Of a stretch of 64,000 nucleotides of DNA, positions 18,000 through 27,903 are shown one piece after another. Numbering within the stretch: position 1 is the first letter of the stretch; each line of letters begins with the position of its first letter. The notes beneath the pieces are model-generated. The model was not told the DNA's origin. It worked only from the letters and a program-made list of their open reading frames with translations, and did not search any database. Made by a program: the position numbers and the translations under genes. The stretch lies in contig NZ_AP025480.1 of the NCBI RefSeq assembly GCF_024347435.1, forward strand, positions 3,286,001 to 3,350,000. The letters are read 5' to 3'. The DNA comes from Vibrio cyclitrophicus. GTDB lineage: Bacteria > Pseudomonadota > Gammaproteobacteria > Enterobacterales > Vibrionaceae.

Positions 18000-18659
18000 G
18001 TGAGCGTAAAAATTCATTATCAAAACACGCATTTCATTACCAGTGCACCTGATATTCGTCATTTACCAGAAGACGAAGGGATCGAAATTGCGTTTGCAGG
18101 ACGCTCCAATGCTGGTAAATCTAGCGCGCTAAATCGCGTTACAAACCAAAAAAGCTTGGCGAAAACCAGTAAAACACCCGGTCGAACTCAGCTAATCAAC
18201 CTATTTAAGGTAACGGATGGTTGTCATATCGTCGATTTACCTGGATATGGCTTTGCTCAAGTACCGCTTGAACTAAAGAAAAAGTGGCAGAAGTCGCTAG
18301 GTGAATACCTACAACGTCGCGAAAGCCTGAAAGGTTTAGTGGTATTGATGGACATCCGTCACCCAATGAAAGACCTTGACCAACAAATGATCTACTGGGC
18401 TATCGATAGCCGCATCCCAGTACAGGTTTTGTTAACAAAAGCAGACAAACTGAAAAGTGGTGCGCGTAAAGCTCAGCTACTAAAAATCCGTAACGATGCG
18501 AAATCTTTCGGTGGTGATGTTGCGGTTGATGTTTTCTCTTCAATGAAAGGCATCGGCGTTGACCAACTGCGTGCCAAGATGGATGAGTGGTTTGCCCCAG
18601 CTTTCGCTGACCAACTCATTGATGAGCTAGCGGACGAAGAGCACAACGATTCAGAGTAG
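18000..18659 (+). CDS. engB: ribosome biogenesis GTP-binding protein EngB/YsxC
   Basis: Essential GTPase for 50S ribosomal subunit assembly. G1 (GRSNAGKSS), G2 (TPGRTQ), G3 (DLPGYG) and G4 (TKADK) are in order. The open frame reaches back to 17850, but I choose the GTG at 18000: GGAG lies 6 bases before it, and the product (219 aa, [17 protein letters not shown]) then aligns with E. coli YihA from its first residues. The gene lies near polA and Spot 42, as in enteric bacteria. Two hairpins, the second a terminator, follow. Confidence 0.95.
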   Translation: MSVKIHYQNTHFITSAPDIRHLPEDEGIEIAFAGRSNAGKSSALNRVTNQKSLAKTSKTPGRTQLINLFKVTDGCHIVDLPGYGFAQVPLELKKKWQKSLGEYLQRRESLKGLVVLMDIRHPMKDLDQQMIYWAIDSRIPVQVLLTKADKLKSGARKAQLLKIRNDAKSFGGDVAVDVFSSMKGIGVDQLRAKMDEWFAPAFADQLIDELADEEHNDSE

Positions 18660-18664
18660 TTCTC

Positions 18665-18690
18665 CTAACTATAGATTTATCTATAGTTAG
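18665..18690 (+). other. perfect hairpin after engB
   Basis: CTAACTATAGAT pairs exactly with ATCTATAGTTAG over a 2-base centre, 5 bp past the engB stop. No T tract follows. It probably stabilises the mRNA 3' end. Confidence 0.6.
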
Positions 18691-18730
18691 GGATTAAAGC
18701 ACTGACAACCAGTGATTTAGCCTTATCAAT

Positions 18731-18761
18731 ACCTCGCACTATAAAAGCGGGGTATTTTTTT
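18731..18761 (+). terminator. terminator of engB
   Basis: ACCTCGC pairs with GCGGGGT (one G-U pair) and is followed, after one A, by seven T residues. Confidence 0.85.
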
Positions 18762-18889
18762 GCCAGAAAATTAGTGAGTTAGGCCTGAATTATTAGCGAT
18801 AGAGACCGCATTTATCCGCTTAAACCAATAGAAGTGAACCATACTAAAAGACACACCGAAATAAACAGAACAATGAGAAAGGAGTACTC

Positions 18890-19495
18890 ATGTGGAAAAC
18901 ACCATTGGCCATCATTGCACTTATGCTGGTCTCATTAACAGGGCTCGCCTCTGAAGCAGAACAGACCAAGACCGAGACCGCTCTGGTCAATGTTGATATG
19001 ACCTTAGATCTCGATGGCATGGAGAAGTATACTCAGGAGGCAAGTGAATCTCTTGAGGTGATATCGCAATCTTTGCAGGCGATCGTCAACAACCCCAACC
19101 TCAGTGAAGATCAGCAGCAAGCATTGAATCAGACCGTCGAAAGCATTAATAAGCTCGCCAGCTCTACCAAGACATCACTCAATCAACTCCCACAAGCCTT
19201 AAACCAATCTCGACTCGCCTTTAAAAATACCAGTCAAATGCTGTTGGATGATATTCAGACCAAGATCATCATTGCGTTAGTGGCTGTGGTCGCTGTCATT
19301 GTCATCGCGTTGACTGCTATCTACCTACTTATCCTAAAACCCATGCAGCAAACCTTGGTAAAAGCGACCCACAATATCTCTTCTATGGCGCAATCCATCC
19401 AGATCACCGCCGAAGCGCTAAAATACAGTACTGAGAAACAACAAGAAATTATGGAGTACATTGAGCATTCACCCGCTCAATACACTGATAAATAA
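18890..19495 (+). CDS. hypothetical membrane protein with periplasmic helical domain
   Basis: A 201-aa protein that I do not recognise. It has a signal peptide (residues 1-20, ending GLAS), a periplasmic helical part (about 40-120) with heptad-like repeats, a single strong membrane helix (about 125-150, IIIALVAVVAVIVIALTAIYLLI) and a 50-residue cytoplasmic tail. The layout recalls the sensor part of a chemoreceptor without HAMP or signalling domains. AAAGGAG before the ATG supports translation. It lies alone between engB and Spot 42 and has no visible operon partner. The role is unknown. Confidence 0.75.
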   Translation: MWKTPLAIIALMLVSLTGLASEAEQTKTETALVNVDMTLDLDGMEKYTQEASESLEVISQSLQAIVNNPNLSEDQQQALNQTVESINKLASSTKTSLNQLPQALNQSRLAFKNTSQMLLDDIQTKIIIALVAVVAVIVIALTAIYLLILKPMQQTLVKATHNISSMAQSIQITAEALKYSTEKQQEIMEYIEHSPAQYTDK

Positions 19496-19721
19496 GGCGT
19501 GACTTACCTATCTTTTACCGACCATTTGTAAAATAAAAGTTATTTCAAATGATAAAACAATCAAATTAGAGATGGATTTAAATTACCAAATGCTGATCGA
19601 GTTCCAGATCTAAGGCAAATCAGGTGTTTATCACTGTGCTTGAGAAAGCGTAAGAAAAGACACTAAAAAGGGCGGATTTACGGGAGTAATCGTAGGTTGG
19701 AAAAATTTTCTTTCGCACAAG

Positions 19722-19826
19722 AAAAAACGCCCCAGTCAAATACTGACTGGGGCGGCTGAATCAGCCTAATCCAATAACGTGAAACAAAAGGTCTGAAAGA
19801 TAGAACATCTTACCTCTGTACCCTAC
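19722..19826 (-). ncRNA. spf: Spot 42 small RNA
   Basis: The leftward transcript opens GTAGGGTACAGAGGTAAG and continues ATGTTCTATCTTTCAGACC, nearly identical to E. coli Spot 42 over its first 50 bases. It closes with the same terminator stem (GCCCCAGTCA...TGACTGGGGC) and a run of six T. Length about 105 nt against 109 in E. coli. It lies directly behind polA as in enteric bacteria. The RNA is Hfq-dependent and represses many catabolic mRNAs; it is repressed by CRP-cAMP in E. coli. I could not identify a clear CRP site here. Confidence 0.96.
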
Positions 19827-19938
19827 AAGATTTAATGTACAACAATTGCTCAGAAATGAAAACAATTTTTGTAGTTTTTTTTCATGAATGTTTTATTAAA
19901 ACATCTAAGTTCTTTTCACAGCTCATCTTTATTCGAGA

Positions 19939-19970
19939 CAAAAAAAAGCCAGTGTTTGTGCACTGGCTCA
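19939..19970 (-). terminator. terminator of polA
   Basis: GCCAGTG pairs with CACTGGC and is followed, reading leftward, by eight T residues. It lies 31 bp past the polA stop and before Spot 42. Confidence 0.92.
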
Positions 19971-20001
19971 TACTAATTTGCTTAATAAGGTCAAAAACTG
20001 A

Positions 20002-22815
20002 TTAGTGGGCTTGATCCCAGTTGTCACCGTGGCCAGCTTCCGCCACAAGCGGCACTTCTAGTTCTGCCGCGGATTCCATCAATTGTTGTACTTTACTTTC
20101 AATTTCGGCTAAAGCTGACTCTTCCACTTCAAACACCAATTCATCGTGTACTTGCATCAATAGCTTCACACGACCATCGCCTTCGGCTTGAATCCACTCA
20201 TCGACTAACAACATCGCTTTCTTGATGATATCTGCCGCTGTACCTTGCATTGGCGCGTTGATCGCTGCGCGTTCAGCCGCTTTACGACGCATACCATTAC
20301 GAGATTGAATTTCAGGAAGGTGCAAACGACGGCCGTAAATGGTTTCAACGAAGCCTTGCTCTGAAGCCGCGCTGCGTGTGTCTTCCATGTACTGCATTAC
20401 GCCAGGGTAACGTTCAAAGTAAGTGTCCATGTAGTGCTGTGCTTCCCCACGAGGAATACCCAGTTGCTTAGCCAAACCAAAAGCACTCATGCCGTAGATA
20501 AGACCGAAGTTAACGGCTTTAGCACGACGACGCTGTTCAGTGGTAACTTGATCAATGGCCACACCGATAATCTCAGCAGCCGTTGCCGCGTGGATATCTT
20601 TGCCTTGTTGGAATGCTTCTAGTAACGCTTTATCACCCGATAGGTGCGCCATGATACGCAATTCAATTTGAGAGTAATCGACCGCTAGGATCTTCCAACC
20701 ATGTTGTGCAACGAAGGCTTGGCGAATACGACGACCTTCTTCATTTCGAATTGGGATGTTCTGTAGGTTTGGATCAGTCGAAGACAAACGGCCCGTTGCT
20801 GTCACCGCTTGGTGGTAAGACGTGTGAACACGGCCTGTTTCAGCGTTGATCATCTTCGGCAATTTATCTGTATAGGTAGACTTCAGTTTCGCAAGGCCAC
20901 GATACTCAATAATCAACTTAGGTAGCGGGTAATCAAGCGCCAGTTCTTGCAGCACTTCTTCGTTGGTTGAAGGTGCCCCTGATGGCGTTTTCTTGATAAC
21001 AGGCAGACCCATTTTCTCAAACAGGATCGCTTGCAGCTGTTTTGGCGAGTTCATGTTGAACTCTTGCTCTGCAATCTCGTAAGCTTTCTGCTCTAGTTCG
21101 TCCAGACGAACCGCAATCTCTTGCGATTGAGCGCCTAGCAACATGTCATCGATGAATACGCCAGTGCGCTCAATGCGAGACATGACAGGAATCAGCGGGA
21201 CTTCAATTTCTTCATAGATGGTTTTAAGCTTTTCATCTTGATTGATGTTTTCCATCAAGCGGTTATGAAGACGTAGTGTCACGTCTGCATCTTCCGCGGC
21301 ATACGGAGAAGCTTCACCCAGTTCAATTTGATTAAAAGTAAGTTGTTTCTTACCCTTACCTGCGATTTGCTCAAATGAGATACAGCTGTGCTGTAGGAAA
21401 CGCAGTGCCAAGCTGTCCATATCATGCTTACCACCTACGCTATTGAAAACGTATGACGCCAACATGGTATCGAATTTAATCCCCTTCATATCGATACCGT
21501 AGCGCGCTAGCACACTCATATCGTACTTCAGGTTTTGTCCTACCTTTGCTTGTGAATCATCTTCGAGAATTGGCTTAAGCTGTTCAAGTACCCAATCGCG
21601 ATTCAGCTGCTGCGGTGCATCTAAGTAATCATGGGCAACAGGTACGTAAGCGGCAACGCCTTCTTCGGTTGCGAATGACAAGCCAACAAGGTTCGCGACC
21701 ATGTAATCTAAGCTGTCTGTTTCCGTGTCGAAAGCAAATACTTCAGACGCTTTCAGTTTTTCTAGCCAAACATTGAATGACGCTTCATCGAGGATGGTTT
21801 CGTAGTTGCTGCGATCAATCGTCACGGCAGATGTATTCATCTCTACAGTAGACGTTGTTGCAGAAGCGCTGCTACGTACTGATCCAGCTCCCGCTGCGGC
21901 AGATTTTTCAGCCGCCTCAACGACACCATTGCCACCTTCAAGTAGCTCATTCAACCAAGATTTGAAGACCAGTTGACCGTATAACTTAATCAGCTCATCG
22001 ATATTGGGTTGTGCTTTTACTAATGACTCAGGCGTCTCTTCAAGCTCAACATCCAGTTTGATTGTTGCGAGCTGATAGGACATATCAGCATTAGCTTTAT
22101 TATCAGCTAACTTCTTAGCCATGGTTTTCGAACCACGGAAACCAAGTGCCGCAATATCATCAAGATTTTGATACAACTTTTCGATACTACCGATGCCTTG
22201 CAGCAATGCGGTTGCAGTCTTATCGCCGACACCCGGGACACCCGGAATGTTATCCACTTTATCGCCCATCAGAGCAAGATAATCGATGATCAACTCTGGC
22301 GGGATACCAAACTTCTCGATAACACCTTCACGATCCATCACTACGTTGGTCATAGTGTTGATCAAAGTAACGTTATCATCCACCAATTGCGCCATATCTT
22401 TATCACCAGTACTGATAAGCACAGGCATACCGAGAGCTGAAGCCTGAGAAGCCAGCGTACCAATTACGTCATCCGCTTCAACGCCAGGAATAGAGATAAG
22501 TGGTAAACCCATCGCACGAATAACATTGTGCAGAGGCTCTATCTGACAACGAAGATCGTCAGGCATAGGTGGTCGGTTTGCTTTGTACTCTGGGTACATG
22601 TCATCACGGAACGTCTTTCCTTTCGCATCAAAAATAACCGCAATACGATCAGAAGCAAATTGACGCATCATGCTGCGTAACATGTTAACCACACCGTAAA
22701 CAGCGTTGGTAGGGATATCACCATTGCTCATGGTGCCAGGGTAGGCATGGAACGCGCGATATAGGTAAGAAGAGCCATCGATCAGAATCAATGGATTATC
22801 AGGAATACGAGCCAT
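20002..22815 (-). CDS. polA: DNA polymerase I
   Basis: Repair and Okazaki-fragment-processing polymerase with three activities. Residues 1-290 are the 5' nuclease domain ([38 protein letters not shown]). Around residues 330-520 lies the 3'-5' exonuclease, whose catalytic Asp-Thr-Glu is intact in FDTETDSL. The polymerase domain has motif A DYSQIEL, motif [15 protein letters not shown] and motif [11 protein letters not shown] low-complexity Ala/Ser/Thr linker (about 300-330) joins the nuclease and Klenow parts. At 937 aa it is typical. The single-gene unit has its own terminator. Two DnaA-box-like sequences lie upstream. Confidence 0.98.
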   Translation of the reverse strand: MARIPDNPLILIDGSSYLYRAFHAYPGTMSNGDIPTNAVYGVVNMLRSMMRQFASDRIAVIFDAKGKTFRDDMYPEYKANRPPMPDDLRCQIEPLHNVIRAMGLPLISIPGVEADDVIGTLASQASALGMPVLISTGDKDMAQLVDDNVTLINTMTNVVMDREGVIEKFGIPPELIIDYLALMGDKVDNIPGVPGVGDKTATALLQGIGSIEKLYQNLDDIAALGFRGSKTMAKKLADNKANADMSYQLATIKLDVELEETPESLVKAQPNIDELIKLYGQLVFKSWLNELLEGGNGVVEAAEKSAAAGAGSVRSSASATTSTVEMNTSAVTIDRSNYETILDEASFNVWLEKLKASEVFAFDTETDSLDYMVANLVGLSFATEEGVAAYVPVAHDYLDAPQQLNRDWVLEQLKPILEDDSQAKVGQNLKYDMSVLARYGIDMKGIKFDTMLASYVFNSVGGKHDMDSLALRFLQHSCISFEQIAGKGKKQLTFNQIELGEASPYAAEDADVTLRLHNRLMENINQDEKLKTIYEEIEVPLIPVMSRIERTGVFIDDMLLGAQSQEIAVRLDELEQKAYEIAEQEFNMNSPKQLQAILFEKMGLPVIKKTPSGAPSTNEEVLQELALDYPLPKLIIEYRGLAKLKSTYTDKLPKMINAETGRVHTSYHQAVTATGRLSSTDPNLQNIPIRNEEGRRIRQAFVAQHGWKILAVDYSQIELRIMAHLSGDKALLEAFQQGKDIHAATAAEIIGVAIDQVTTEQRRRAKAVNFGLIYGMSAFGLAKQLGIPRGEAQHYMDTYFERYPGVMQYMEDTRSAASEQGFVETIYGRRLHLPEIQSRNGMRRKAAERAAINAPMQGTAADIIKKAMLLVDEWIQAEGDGRVKLLMQVHDELVFEVEESALAEIESKVQQLMESAAELEVPLVAEAGHGDNWDQAH

Positions 22816-22966
22816 AATGTTTGTGTATCCAGTAAGTACAGAAATTATCTGTTAAGAATGCCACGTCTGTTGGTTGGATTCCACGTTGTCGATCTGTATC
22901 CGTTCACTCGGTTGTGTTCGATATAATCGATTTGTTGTTATTTTTTGTTCTTAGACGCAAGCGTTC

Positions 22967-22999
22967 TGTGGATAACTCTGTTTATATTATTTATCCACC
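22967..22999. promoter_or_regulatory. pair of DnaA-box-like sequences upstream of polA
   Basis: TGTGGATAA at 22967-22975 is a perfect DnaA box (complement TTATCCACA). TTATCCACC at 22991-22999 is a one-mismatch box in opposite orientation. They lie 150-185 bp before the polA start in AT-rich DNA. DnaA control of polA is possible but unproven. Confidence 0.5.
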
Positions 23000-23186
23000 T
23001 TGTTGAAAACTAAGCACAACAAGCAATAAAACAACAATAAGCTCATGAAAGTAAAGAATAAAATTACAGATCGAACATATGATCAACGATCTTTTTACGA
23101 TCTTGCGTTGTGGAAAAGAATACTGATGGCGTTTTATTCATAAAAATATGTGCCACTAAATATGCATCTTGTTGAAATGAAGGTAT

Positions 23187-23214
23187 AAAAAAAGCGACAC
23201 CCGAAGATGTCGCC
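23187..23214 (-). terminator. terminator of ryhB
   Basis: GGCGACATC and GGTGTCGC enclose a TTCG tetraloop and are followed by seven T residues reading leftward. Confidence 0.92.
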
Positions 23215-23406
23215 TAGCAAAAACCGGTAAAGCCATTCAAATTGAATACCACAGCTTTACCTAAAAGCTATAAATTACACTGGAAGCAATGTGAGCAATG
23301 TCGTGTCAAAAAGAACTTAGTACAAGTTCGCGAGAATTCTGTTGGGTAACCAAGTTGACACTTGAGTACTTAACATCCTTGTGAACATTTCCTCATTCCC
23401 TAAGAC
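23187..23406 (-). ncRNA. ryhB: RyhB iron-responsive small RNA
   Basis: The RNA represses iron-using and iron-storing genes under iron starvation. The leftward strand carries the RyhB core GACACGACATTGCTCACAT at about 23314-23296, followed by TGCTTCCAG, identical to the enteric pairing region. A -35 TTGACT (23441-23436) and -10 TATTAT (23419-23414) spaced by 16 bp predict a start near 23406. A terminator with TTCG loop ends at 23187, giving about 220 nt, the long form typical of vibrios. Two Fur boxes cover or precede the promoter. It lies between polA and a GNAT gene. Confidence 0.93.
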
Positions 23407-23415
23407 AAAGTTAAT

Positions 23416-23434
23416 AATAATGATTCTCATTTAA
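23416..23434 (-). promoter_or_regulatory. Fur box overlapping the ryhB promoter
   Basis: AATAATGATTCTCATTTAA matches the 19-bp Fur consensus (GATAATGATAATCATTATC) at most positions and covers the -10 and spacer. Fe-Fur bound here would block ryhB. Confidence 0.88.
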
Positions 23435-23447
23435 TAGTCAACACTTA

Positions 23448-23466
23448 AATGATAATAAATCTCATT
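23448..23466 (-). promoter_or_regulatory. second Fur box upstream of ryhB
   Basis: AATGATAATAAATCTCATT is a second, weaker Fur-like site just upstream of the -35. Tandem sites suggest tight iron control. It could also reach the GNAT gene only if that gene were read through, which its orientation makes unlikely. Confidence 0.7.
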
Positions 23467-23493
23467 TAATTTATAAGCCGTTAACAGCAGTGC

Positions 23494-23928
23494 TCAAATT
23501 TGCTTCAAAAAATGGATTCTATGGGCATTAATGTCTTCTTTTTCTTCTAATTTTTCGATTAGGTAACCGTTTCTCAATAACAGACGCAGCATCGCAGGAA
23601 ACTGGTTACGAGATTTCACTTTTAGCTGTTGGTAGCCCTGTTGCTTCACCCACTGTTCTTGAGTGTCTAATTGCGCCTGTGCAACACCTTTATTCCTTGC
23701 GATCGGTAACACGCCACCAAACCAGCTATAGAAAGTGTGCTGATCCAATGCATAACCGATCTTAAAACCAAGCAGCACGTCATCGTCTTCAGCCACTAAA
23801 ATCAGGCTCTTTTTCCCAGCAAGCCGCTCTGCAAGAGAAGCAACGCTTTCGTTCTTAGCAAACTCGGAGATCTGTTCAACAACAGAGACGACCTCTTCTA
23901 ACGAACCTTCACGTACGATGATTGACAT
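23494..23928 (-). CDS. GNAT family N-acetyltransferase
   Basis: A 144-aa single-domain acyl-CoA transferase fold. The core strands are seen in LILVAEDDDVLLGFKIGYAL, and the CoA-binding loop is the divergent VLPIARNKGVAQAQLD (Arg/Gly-rich segment) near residue 80. The C-terminal FPAMLRLLLRNGYLIEKLEE matches GNAT motif B. The substrate is not evident. It follows hemB after a terminator and lies just upstream of ryhB, whose promoter begins within 60 bp of its stop. Confidence 0.8.
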   Translation of the reverse strand: MSIIVREGSLEEVVSVVEQISEFAKNESVASLAERLAGKKSLILVAEDDDVLLGFKIGYALDQHTFYSWFGGVLPIARNKGVAQAQLDTQEQWVKQQGYQQLKVKSRNQFPAMLRLLLRNGYLIEKLEEKEDINAHRIHFLKQI

Positions 23929-23944
23929 CTTGTTTCATCCTCAT

Positions 23945-23977
23945 AAAACAAAAGGGCTAGCACAACGGCCAACCCTT
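23945..23977 (-). terminator. terminator of hemB
   Basis: AAGGGTTGGC pairs with GCTAGCCCTT (with G-U pairs) and is followed by TTGTTTT reading leftward. Confidence 0.8.
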
Positions 23978-24006
23978 TGGTGATCATATGATTTGCTTGA
24001 TCGTAC

Positions 24007-25122
<1,116 letters not shown>

Positions 25123-25258
25123 TCACTGATGGCTCAGGACGCTAACAGTAAAATATAAAACCCACTCAAAAACAGGGAGAAATGGCAAAAAATGACCTTC
25201 TCCTCACACTGCCGTATACTCATGACAATTCAGTAAAGACCGCTTTCAGGACAAAACA

Positions 25259-26023
25259 ATGATCGATACCCATGCCCATATTTACGCGAGCGAATTCGAT
25301 GAAGACCGTGAACAAGTCATGCAACGCGCGCTTGCTCAAGGTATTGATACCATTCTGCTGCCGAACATCGATTTAGAATCTATCGAGCCAATGCTAGCGA
25401 CAGAGGCTCAGTTTCCTGAGGTATGTCGTTCAATGATGGGTTTGCACCCTTGTTACGTAGATGCAAATATCGAGCAGACCCTCAAAACCGTTCGAGCTTG
25501 GTTTGATAAGCATGACTTTATAGCCGTAGGTGAGATTGGTATCGACTTGTACTGGGATAAAACCTTTAAAGCAGAACAAGAGATGGCCTTCGTCACCCAA
25601 TTGCAGTGGGCAAAAGACCTCGACCTACCTGTCGTCATCCACACCCGTGATTCCATTGAAGAAACACTCGCACTACTTCGCCAAGAACAAGACGGCAGCT
25701 TACGTGGTGTGTTTCACTGCTTTGGCAGCAGCTTAGAGGAAGCTCAAGCAATCAATGCGTTAGGTTTTCATTTAGGCTTAGGAGGCGTGTCGACGTTCAA
25801 AAACTCAGGCATGGACAAAGTAATCCCTCACCTTGATATGAATTACATCATTCTTGAAACTGATTGTCCGTATTTAGCACCGGCACCCAATCGCGGTAAG
25901 AGGAATGAGCCAGCGTACACGGAGTTGGTTGCACAGCGAATAGCCGATCTTAGAGGCATGACGATTGAAGAGGTTGACGCGTTAACCACTAAAAATGCGA
26001 GAGATTTATTCAATTTATTATAG
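25259..26023 (+). CDS. TatD family metal-dependent DNase
   Basis: A 254-aa TIM-barrel amidohydrolase-type nuclease. Metal ligands are in place: THAHIY (His4, His6), GEIGIDLYW (Glu), VVIHTRD (His), FHCFGSS (His) and ETDCPYLAP (Asp). Family members act as 3'-5' exonucleases or deoxyribonucleases in DNA repair and programmed DNA degradation. Its site next to tatABC recalls the E. coli tatABCD order, but here it is on the opposite strand, so it is not part of the tat operon. Whether it is the strict orthologue of TatD or of the related YcfH/YjjV cannot be settled here. Confidence 0.9.
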   Translation: MIDTHAHIYASEFDEDREQVMQRALAQGIDTILLPNIDLESIEPMLATEAQFPEVCRSMMGLHPCYVDANIEQTLKTVRAWFDKHDFIAVGEIGIDLYWDKTFKAEQEMAFVTQLQWAKDLDLPVVIHTRDSIEETLALLRQEQDGSLRGVFHCFGSSLEEAQAINALGFHLGLGGVSTFKNSGMDKVIPHLDMNYIILETDCPYLAPAPNRGKRNEPAYTELVAQRIADLRGMTIEEVDALTTKNARDLFNLL

Positions 26024-26121
26024 ATTTATCAGTAAATTAAATTAATTGTATTAACAAATAATATTTGAGAACAAAAGGCAATGAGTCTATTATCAACCGC
26101 ATTCATATGGGGATAATAGAT

Positions 26122-26238
26122 ATGTGTGACCACTCACAATACTTACAACGTCAACATCGAACCCTATGGCATAAAATTTTGGGTATCAAAGAGCTCTATA
26201 TATGCCAAAACTGTGGCTATCAGTTAAAGATTCGATAA
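26122..26238 (+). CDS. unlisted 38-aa protein with CxxC knuckle
   Basis: ATG at 26122 with GGGGA 9 bases upstream opens 38 codons: MCDHSQYLQRQHRTLWH, then a hydrophobic/basic stretch and CQNCGYQLKIR at the end. One CxxC plus an N-terminal CxxH could bind a single zinc. A perfect terminator lies 13 bp past the stop, so the transcript is well defined. The product is too short for ordinary gene finders. It follows tatD-like by 98 bp and is convergent with tatC. I know no function; the good ribosome site, terminator and Cys pattern argue that it is real. Confidence 0.7.
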   Translation: MCDHSQYLQRQHRTLWHKILGIKELYICQNCGYQLKIR

Positions 26239-26250
26239 ACAAAACATAAT

Positions 26251-26277
26251 AAAAAAGCGGCCAATAGCCGCTTTTTT
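26251..26277. terminator. bidirectional terminator, small CxxC gene and tatC
   Basis: AAAAAAGCGGC pairs with GCCGCTTTTTT over the loop CAATA. The A and T runs flank the stem, so it can serve both strands. Confidence 0.93.
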
Positions 26278-26325
26278 ATTATGTGATTTTTTGCTGCTGG
26301 GCTCTAACGATCAGCTCTTTGCCAA

Positions 26326-27084
26326 TTAAGATTCAGCCTCTTCTTCCTCATCACCCTCTTCTGGTTTACGCACATAAAAACGCGCAAAGAACAGACCAAT
26401 CTCAAACAGAATACACATTGGAATCGCCAACAGGGTTTGCGAGATCATATCGGGTGGTGTCAGCATCATACCAACAATGAAAGCACCGACGACGATGTAA
26501 GGACGCTTTTCTGACAAAGCTTTAGGCGTTGTCGCCCCTGTCCAACATAGCAAGATAATCGCGACTGGTACTTCAAAAGCAATACCAAAGGCAAAGAACA
26601 ACGCGAGTACAAAATCAAGGTAACTCGATATATCGGTTGCGAACTCAACTCCCCCTAATGATATAGCCGTAAAAAAGCCAAATACCAATGGGAATACCAC
26701 GAAGTAAGCGAACGCCACACCACAGTAAAACAACAATGAACTTGAAGCCAACAACGGCATGATCAAGCGCTTTTCATGCTTATATAAGCCCGGAGCGACA
26801 AAAGCCCACACCTGATACAAAATAAACGGAACCGCGATAAAAATAGACGCGATTAAGGTTAATTTCAGTGGTGTGAAAAATGGCGATGCAACATCAGTCG
26901 CAATCATCGTCGCCCCTTCAGGTAGGCGATCTACCAAAGGTGCTGATACAAATTCATAAATATCATTAGCAAAATAAATTAGCCCGACAAACACGACCAG
27001 AACCGCGACAATCGCACGTAGTAGGCGATTACGTAGTTCTAGAAGGTGGCTAATTAAAGGCTGTGTCTGCTCAGTCGAAGACAT
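26326..27084 (-). CDS. tatC: Sec-independent translocase subunit TatC
   Basis: Receptor for twin-arginine signal peptides; with TatB it binds folded precursors and with TatA forms the pore. The 252-aa protein has six membrane helices and the family signatures [12 protein letters not shown] at the N terminus and [12 protein letters not shown] later. The first cytoplasmic region and the conserved Glu in ELRNRL are intact. The C-terminal tail is acidic. AGAGG precedes the ATG by 6 bases. It is separated from tatB by 100 bp that hold an unusual hairpin. Confidence 0.96.
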   Translation of the reverse strand: MSSTEQTQPLISHLLELRNRLLRAIVAVLVVFVGLIYFANDIYEFVSAPLVDRLPEGATMIATDVASPFFTPLKLTLIASIFIAVPFILYQVWAFVAPGLYKHEKRLIMPLLASSSLLFYCGVAFAYFVVFPLVFGFFTAISLGGVEFATDISSYLDFVLALFFAFGIAFEVPVAIILLCWTGATTPKALSEKRPYIVVGAFIVGMMLTPPDMISQTLLAIPMCILFEIGLFFARFYVRKPEEGDEEEEAES

Positions 27085-27113
27085 GTCAAACCTCTTAAAC
27101 AGGAAGATCGAAA

Positions 27114-27174
27114 AGGAGTCGCGTGCATACCTATGTACTTAAACATCGAGCTACTTAAGTATCTGGCGACTCCT
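27114..27174 (-). promoter_or_regulatory. intercistronic hairpin between tatB and tatC
   Basis: AGGAGTCGC (27166-27174 read leftward) pairs with GCGACTCCT (27122-27114), followed by TTTTC. A 43-base loop contains a further short inverted repeat (TACTTAA/TTAAGTA). It looks like an attenuating or processing element within the tat operon. Confidence 0.55.
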
Positions 27175-27184
27175 CCTAGCGAGA

Positions 27185-27592
27185 CTATTCGGCTTTCTTA
27201 TCTGACGGTGCTGAAGCTTCACTATTGACCTGAATGGTTTCAGATTCCACAGTTTCCGTGACACTAGGTTTAGTCTCACTTGGCTTATCAGACTCAGGCT
27301 TAGCATACGGACGTTGAACCTCAGCAGCGGCTTGCTTGAGTTCATCAACTGATGCTTTTAGATCTGGAGATAAATCTTCCATACCCATTTTTTCCGCCTT
27401 ACGTAGGTTTTCTTGAAGTTCTTGCACCTTAAGCTCATGAGAAAGTTCATCTTTCACACTATTTGCCATGCTTTTCGCTTGTCCAACAAACTTGGAAACA
27501 CTGCGAATCGCCACAGGCAAACGCTCAGGTCCTAAAACCACTAACCCAACGACAGATATTAATACCAGTTCCCAAAAACCGATATCAAACAC
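27185..27592 (-). CDS. tatB: Sec-independent translocase subunit TatB
   Basis: Forms the substrate-receptor complex with TatC. The 135-aa protein begins at a GTG (27592), three bases after the tatA stop. The N-terminal helix [20 protein letters not shown] has the conserved Glu8 and is followed by the GPERLP hinge and an amphipathic helix ([17 protein letters not shown]). The C-terminal 55 residues are low-complexity (Glu, Ser, Thr, Pro), which is usual for TatB. Confidence 0.95.
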   Translation of the reverse strand: MFDIGFWELVLISVVGLVVLGPERLPVAIRSVSKFVGQAKSMANSVKDELSHELKVQELQENLRKAEKMGMEDLSPDLKASVDELKQAAAEVQRPYAKPESDKPSETKPSVTETVESETIQVNSEASAPSDKKAE

Positions 27593-27595
27593 GAT

Positions 27596-27850
27596 TTACG
27601 CCTGCTCTTTGTCTTTCTTTGTTTCAGCAGTTGTTTCAGCGCTCGCTTCTTTCTTCTGCTGCTCAATATTCTTTGGTTCAAAGTCTGCGTCTTTCTTATC
27701 TGCAGGCTTGTCTTCATCGCTCATCGCTTTTTTGAAGCCTTTAACCGCTGAACCTAAGTCACCACCCATGCCGCGCAGTTTCTTTGTTCCGAATAGCAAA
27801 ATTACAATTACAGCAATGATTAGAAGTTGCCAAATACTGATACCACCCAT
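27596..27850 (-). CDS. tatA: Sec-independent translocase subunit TatA
   Basis: Pore-forming subunit. The 84-aa product starts [17 protein letters not shown], with the conserved [14 protein letters not shown] hinge and an amphipathic helix, then a charged tail rich in Lys, Glu and Ala. Two ATGs are possible; I favour 27850 because GAGG is 9 bases upstream, whereas the ATG at 27856 is only 3 bases from it. First gene of tatABC. It starts 54 bp after the ubiB stop, so ubiB-tatABC may be cotranscribed. Confidence 0.94.
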   Translation of the reverse strand: MGGISIWQLLIIAVIVILLFGTKKLRGMGGDLGSAVKGFKKAMSDEDKPADKKDADFEPKNIEQQKKEASAETTAETKKDKEQA

Positions 27851-27903
27851 TGTCATTGTCCTCGGGTCTGTCTACACATAAAAATATTAAGAGAGTCTAC
27901 TGT

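Noticed and set aside
22960..23105. replication origin call for the DnaA-box cluster
   Set aside because: Only two boxes, no dnaA/dnaN/gidA context and no AT-unwinding 13-mers seen. It is reported only as a regulatory curiosity.
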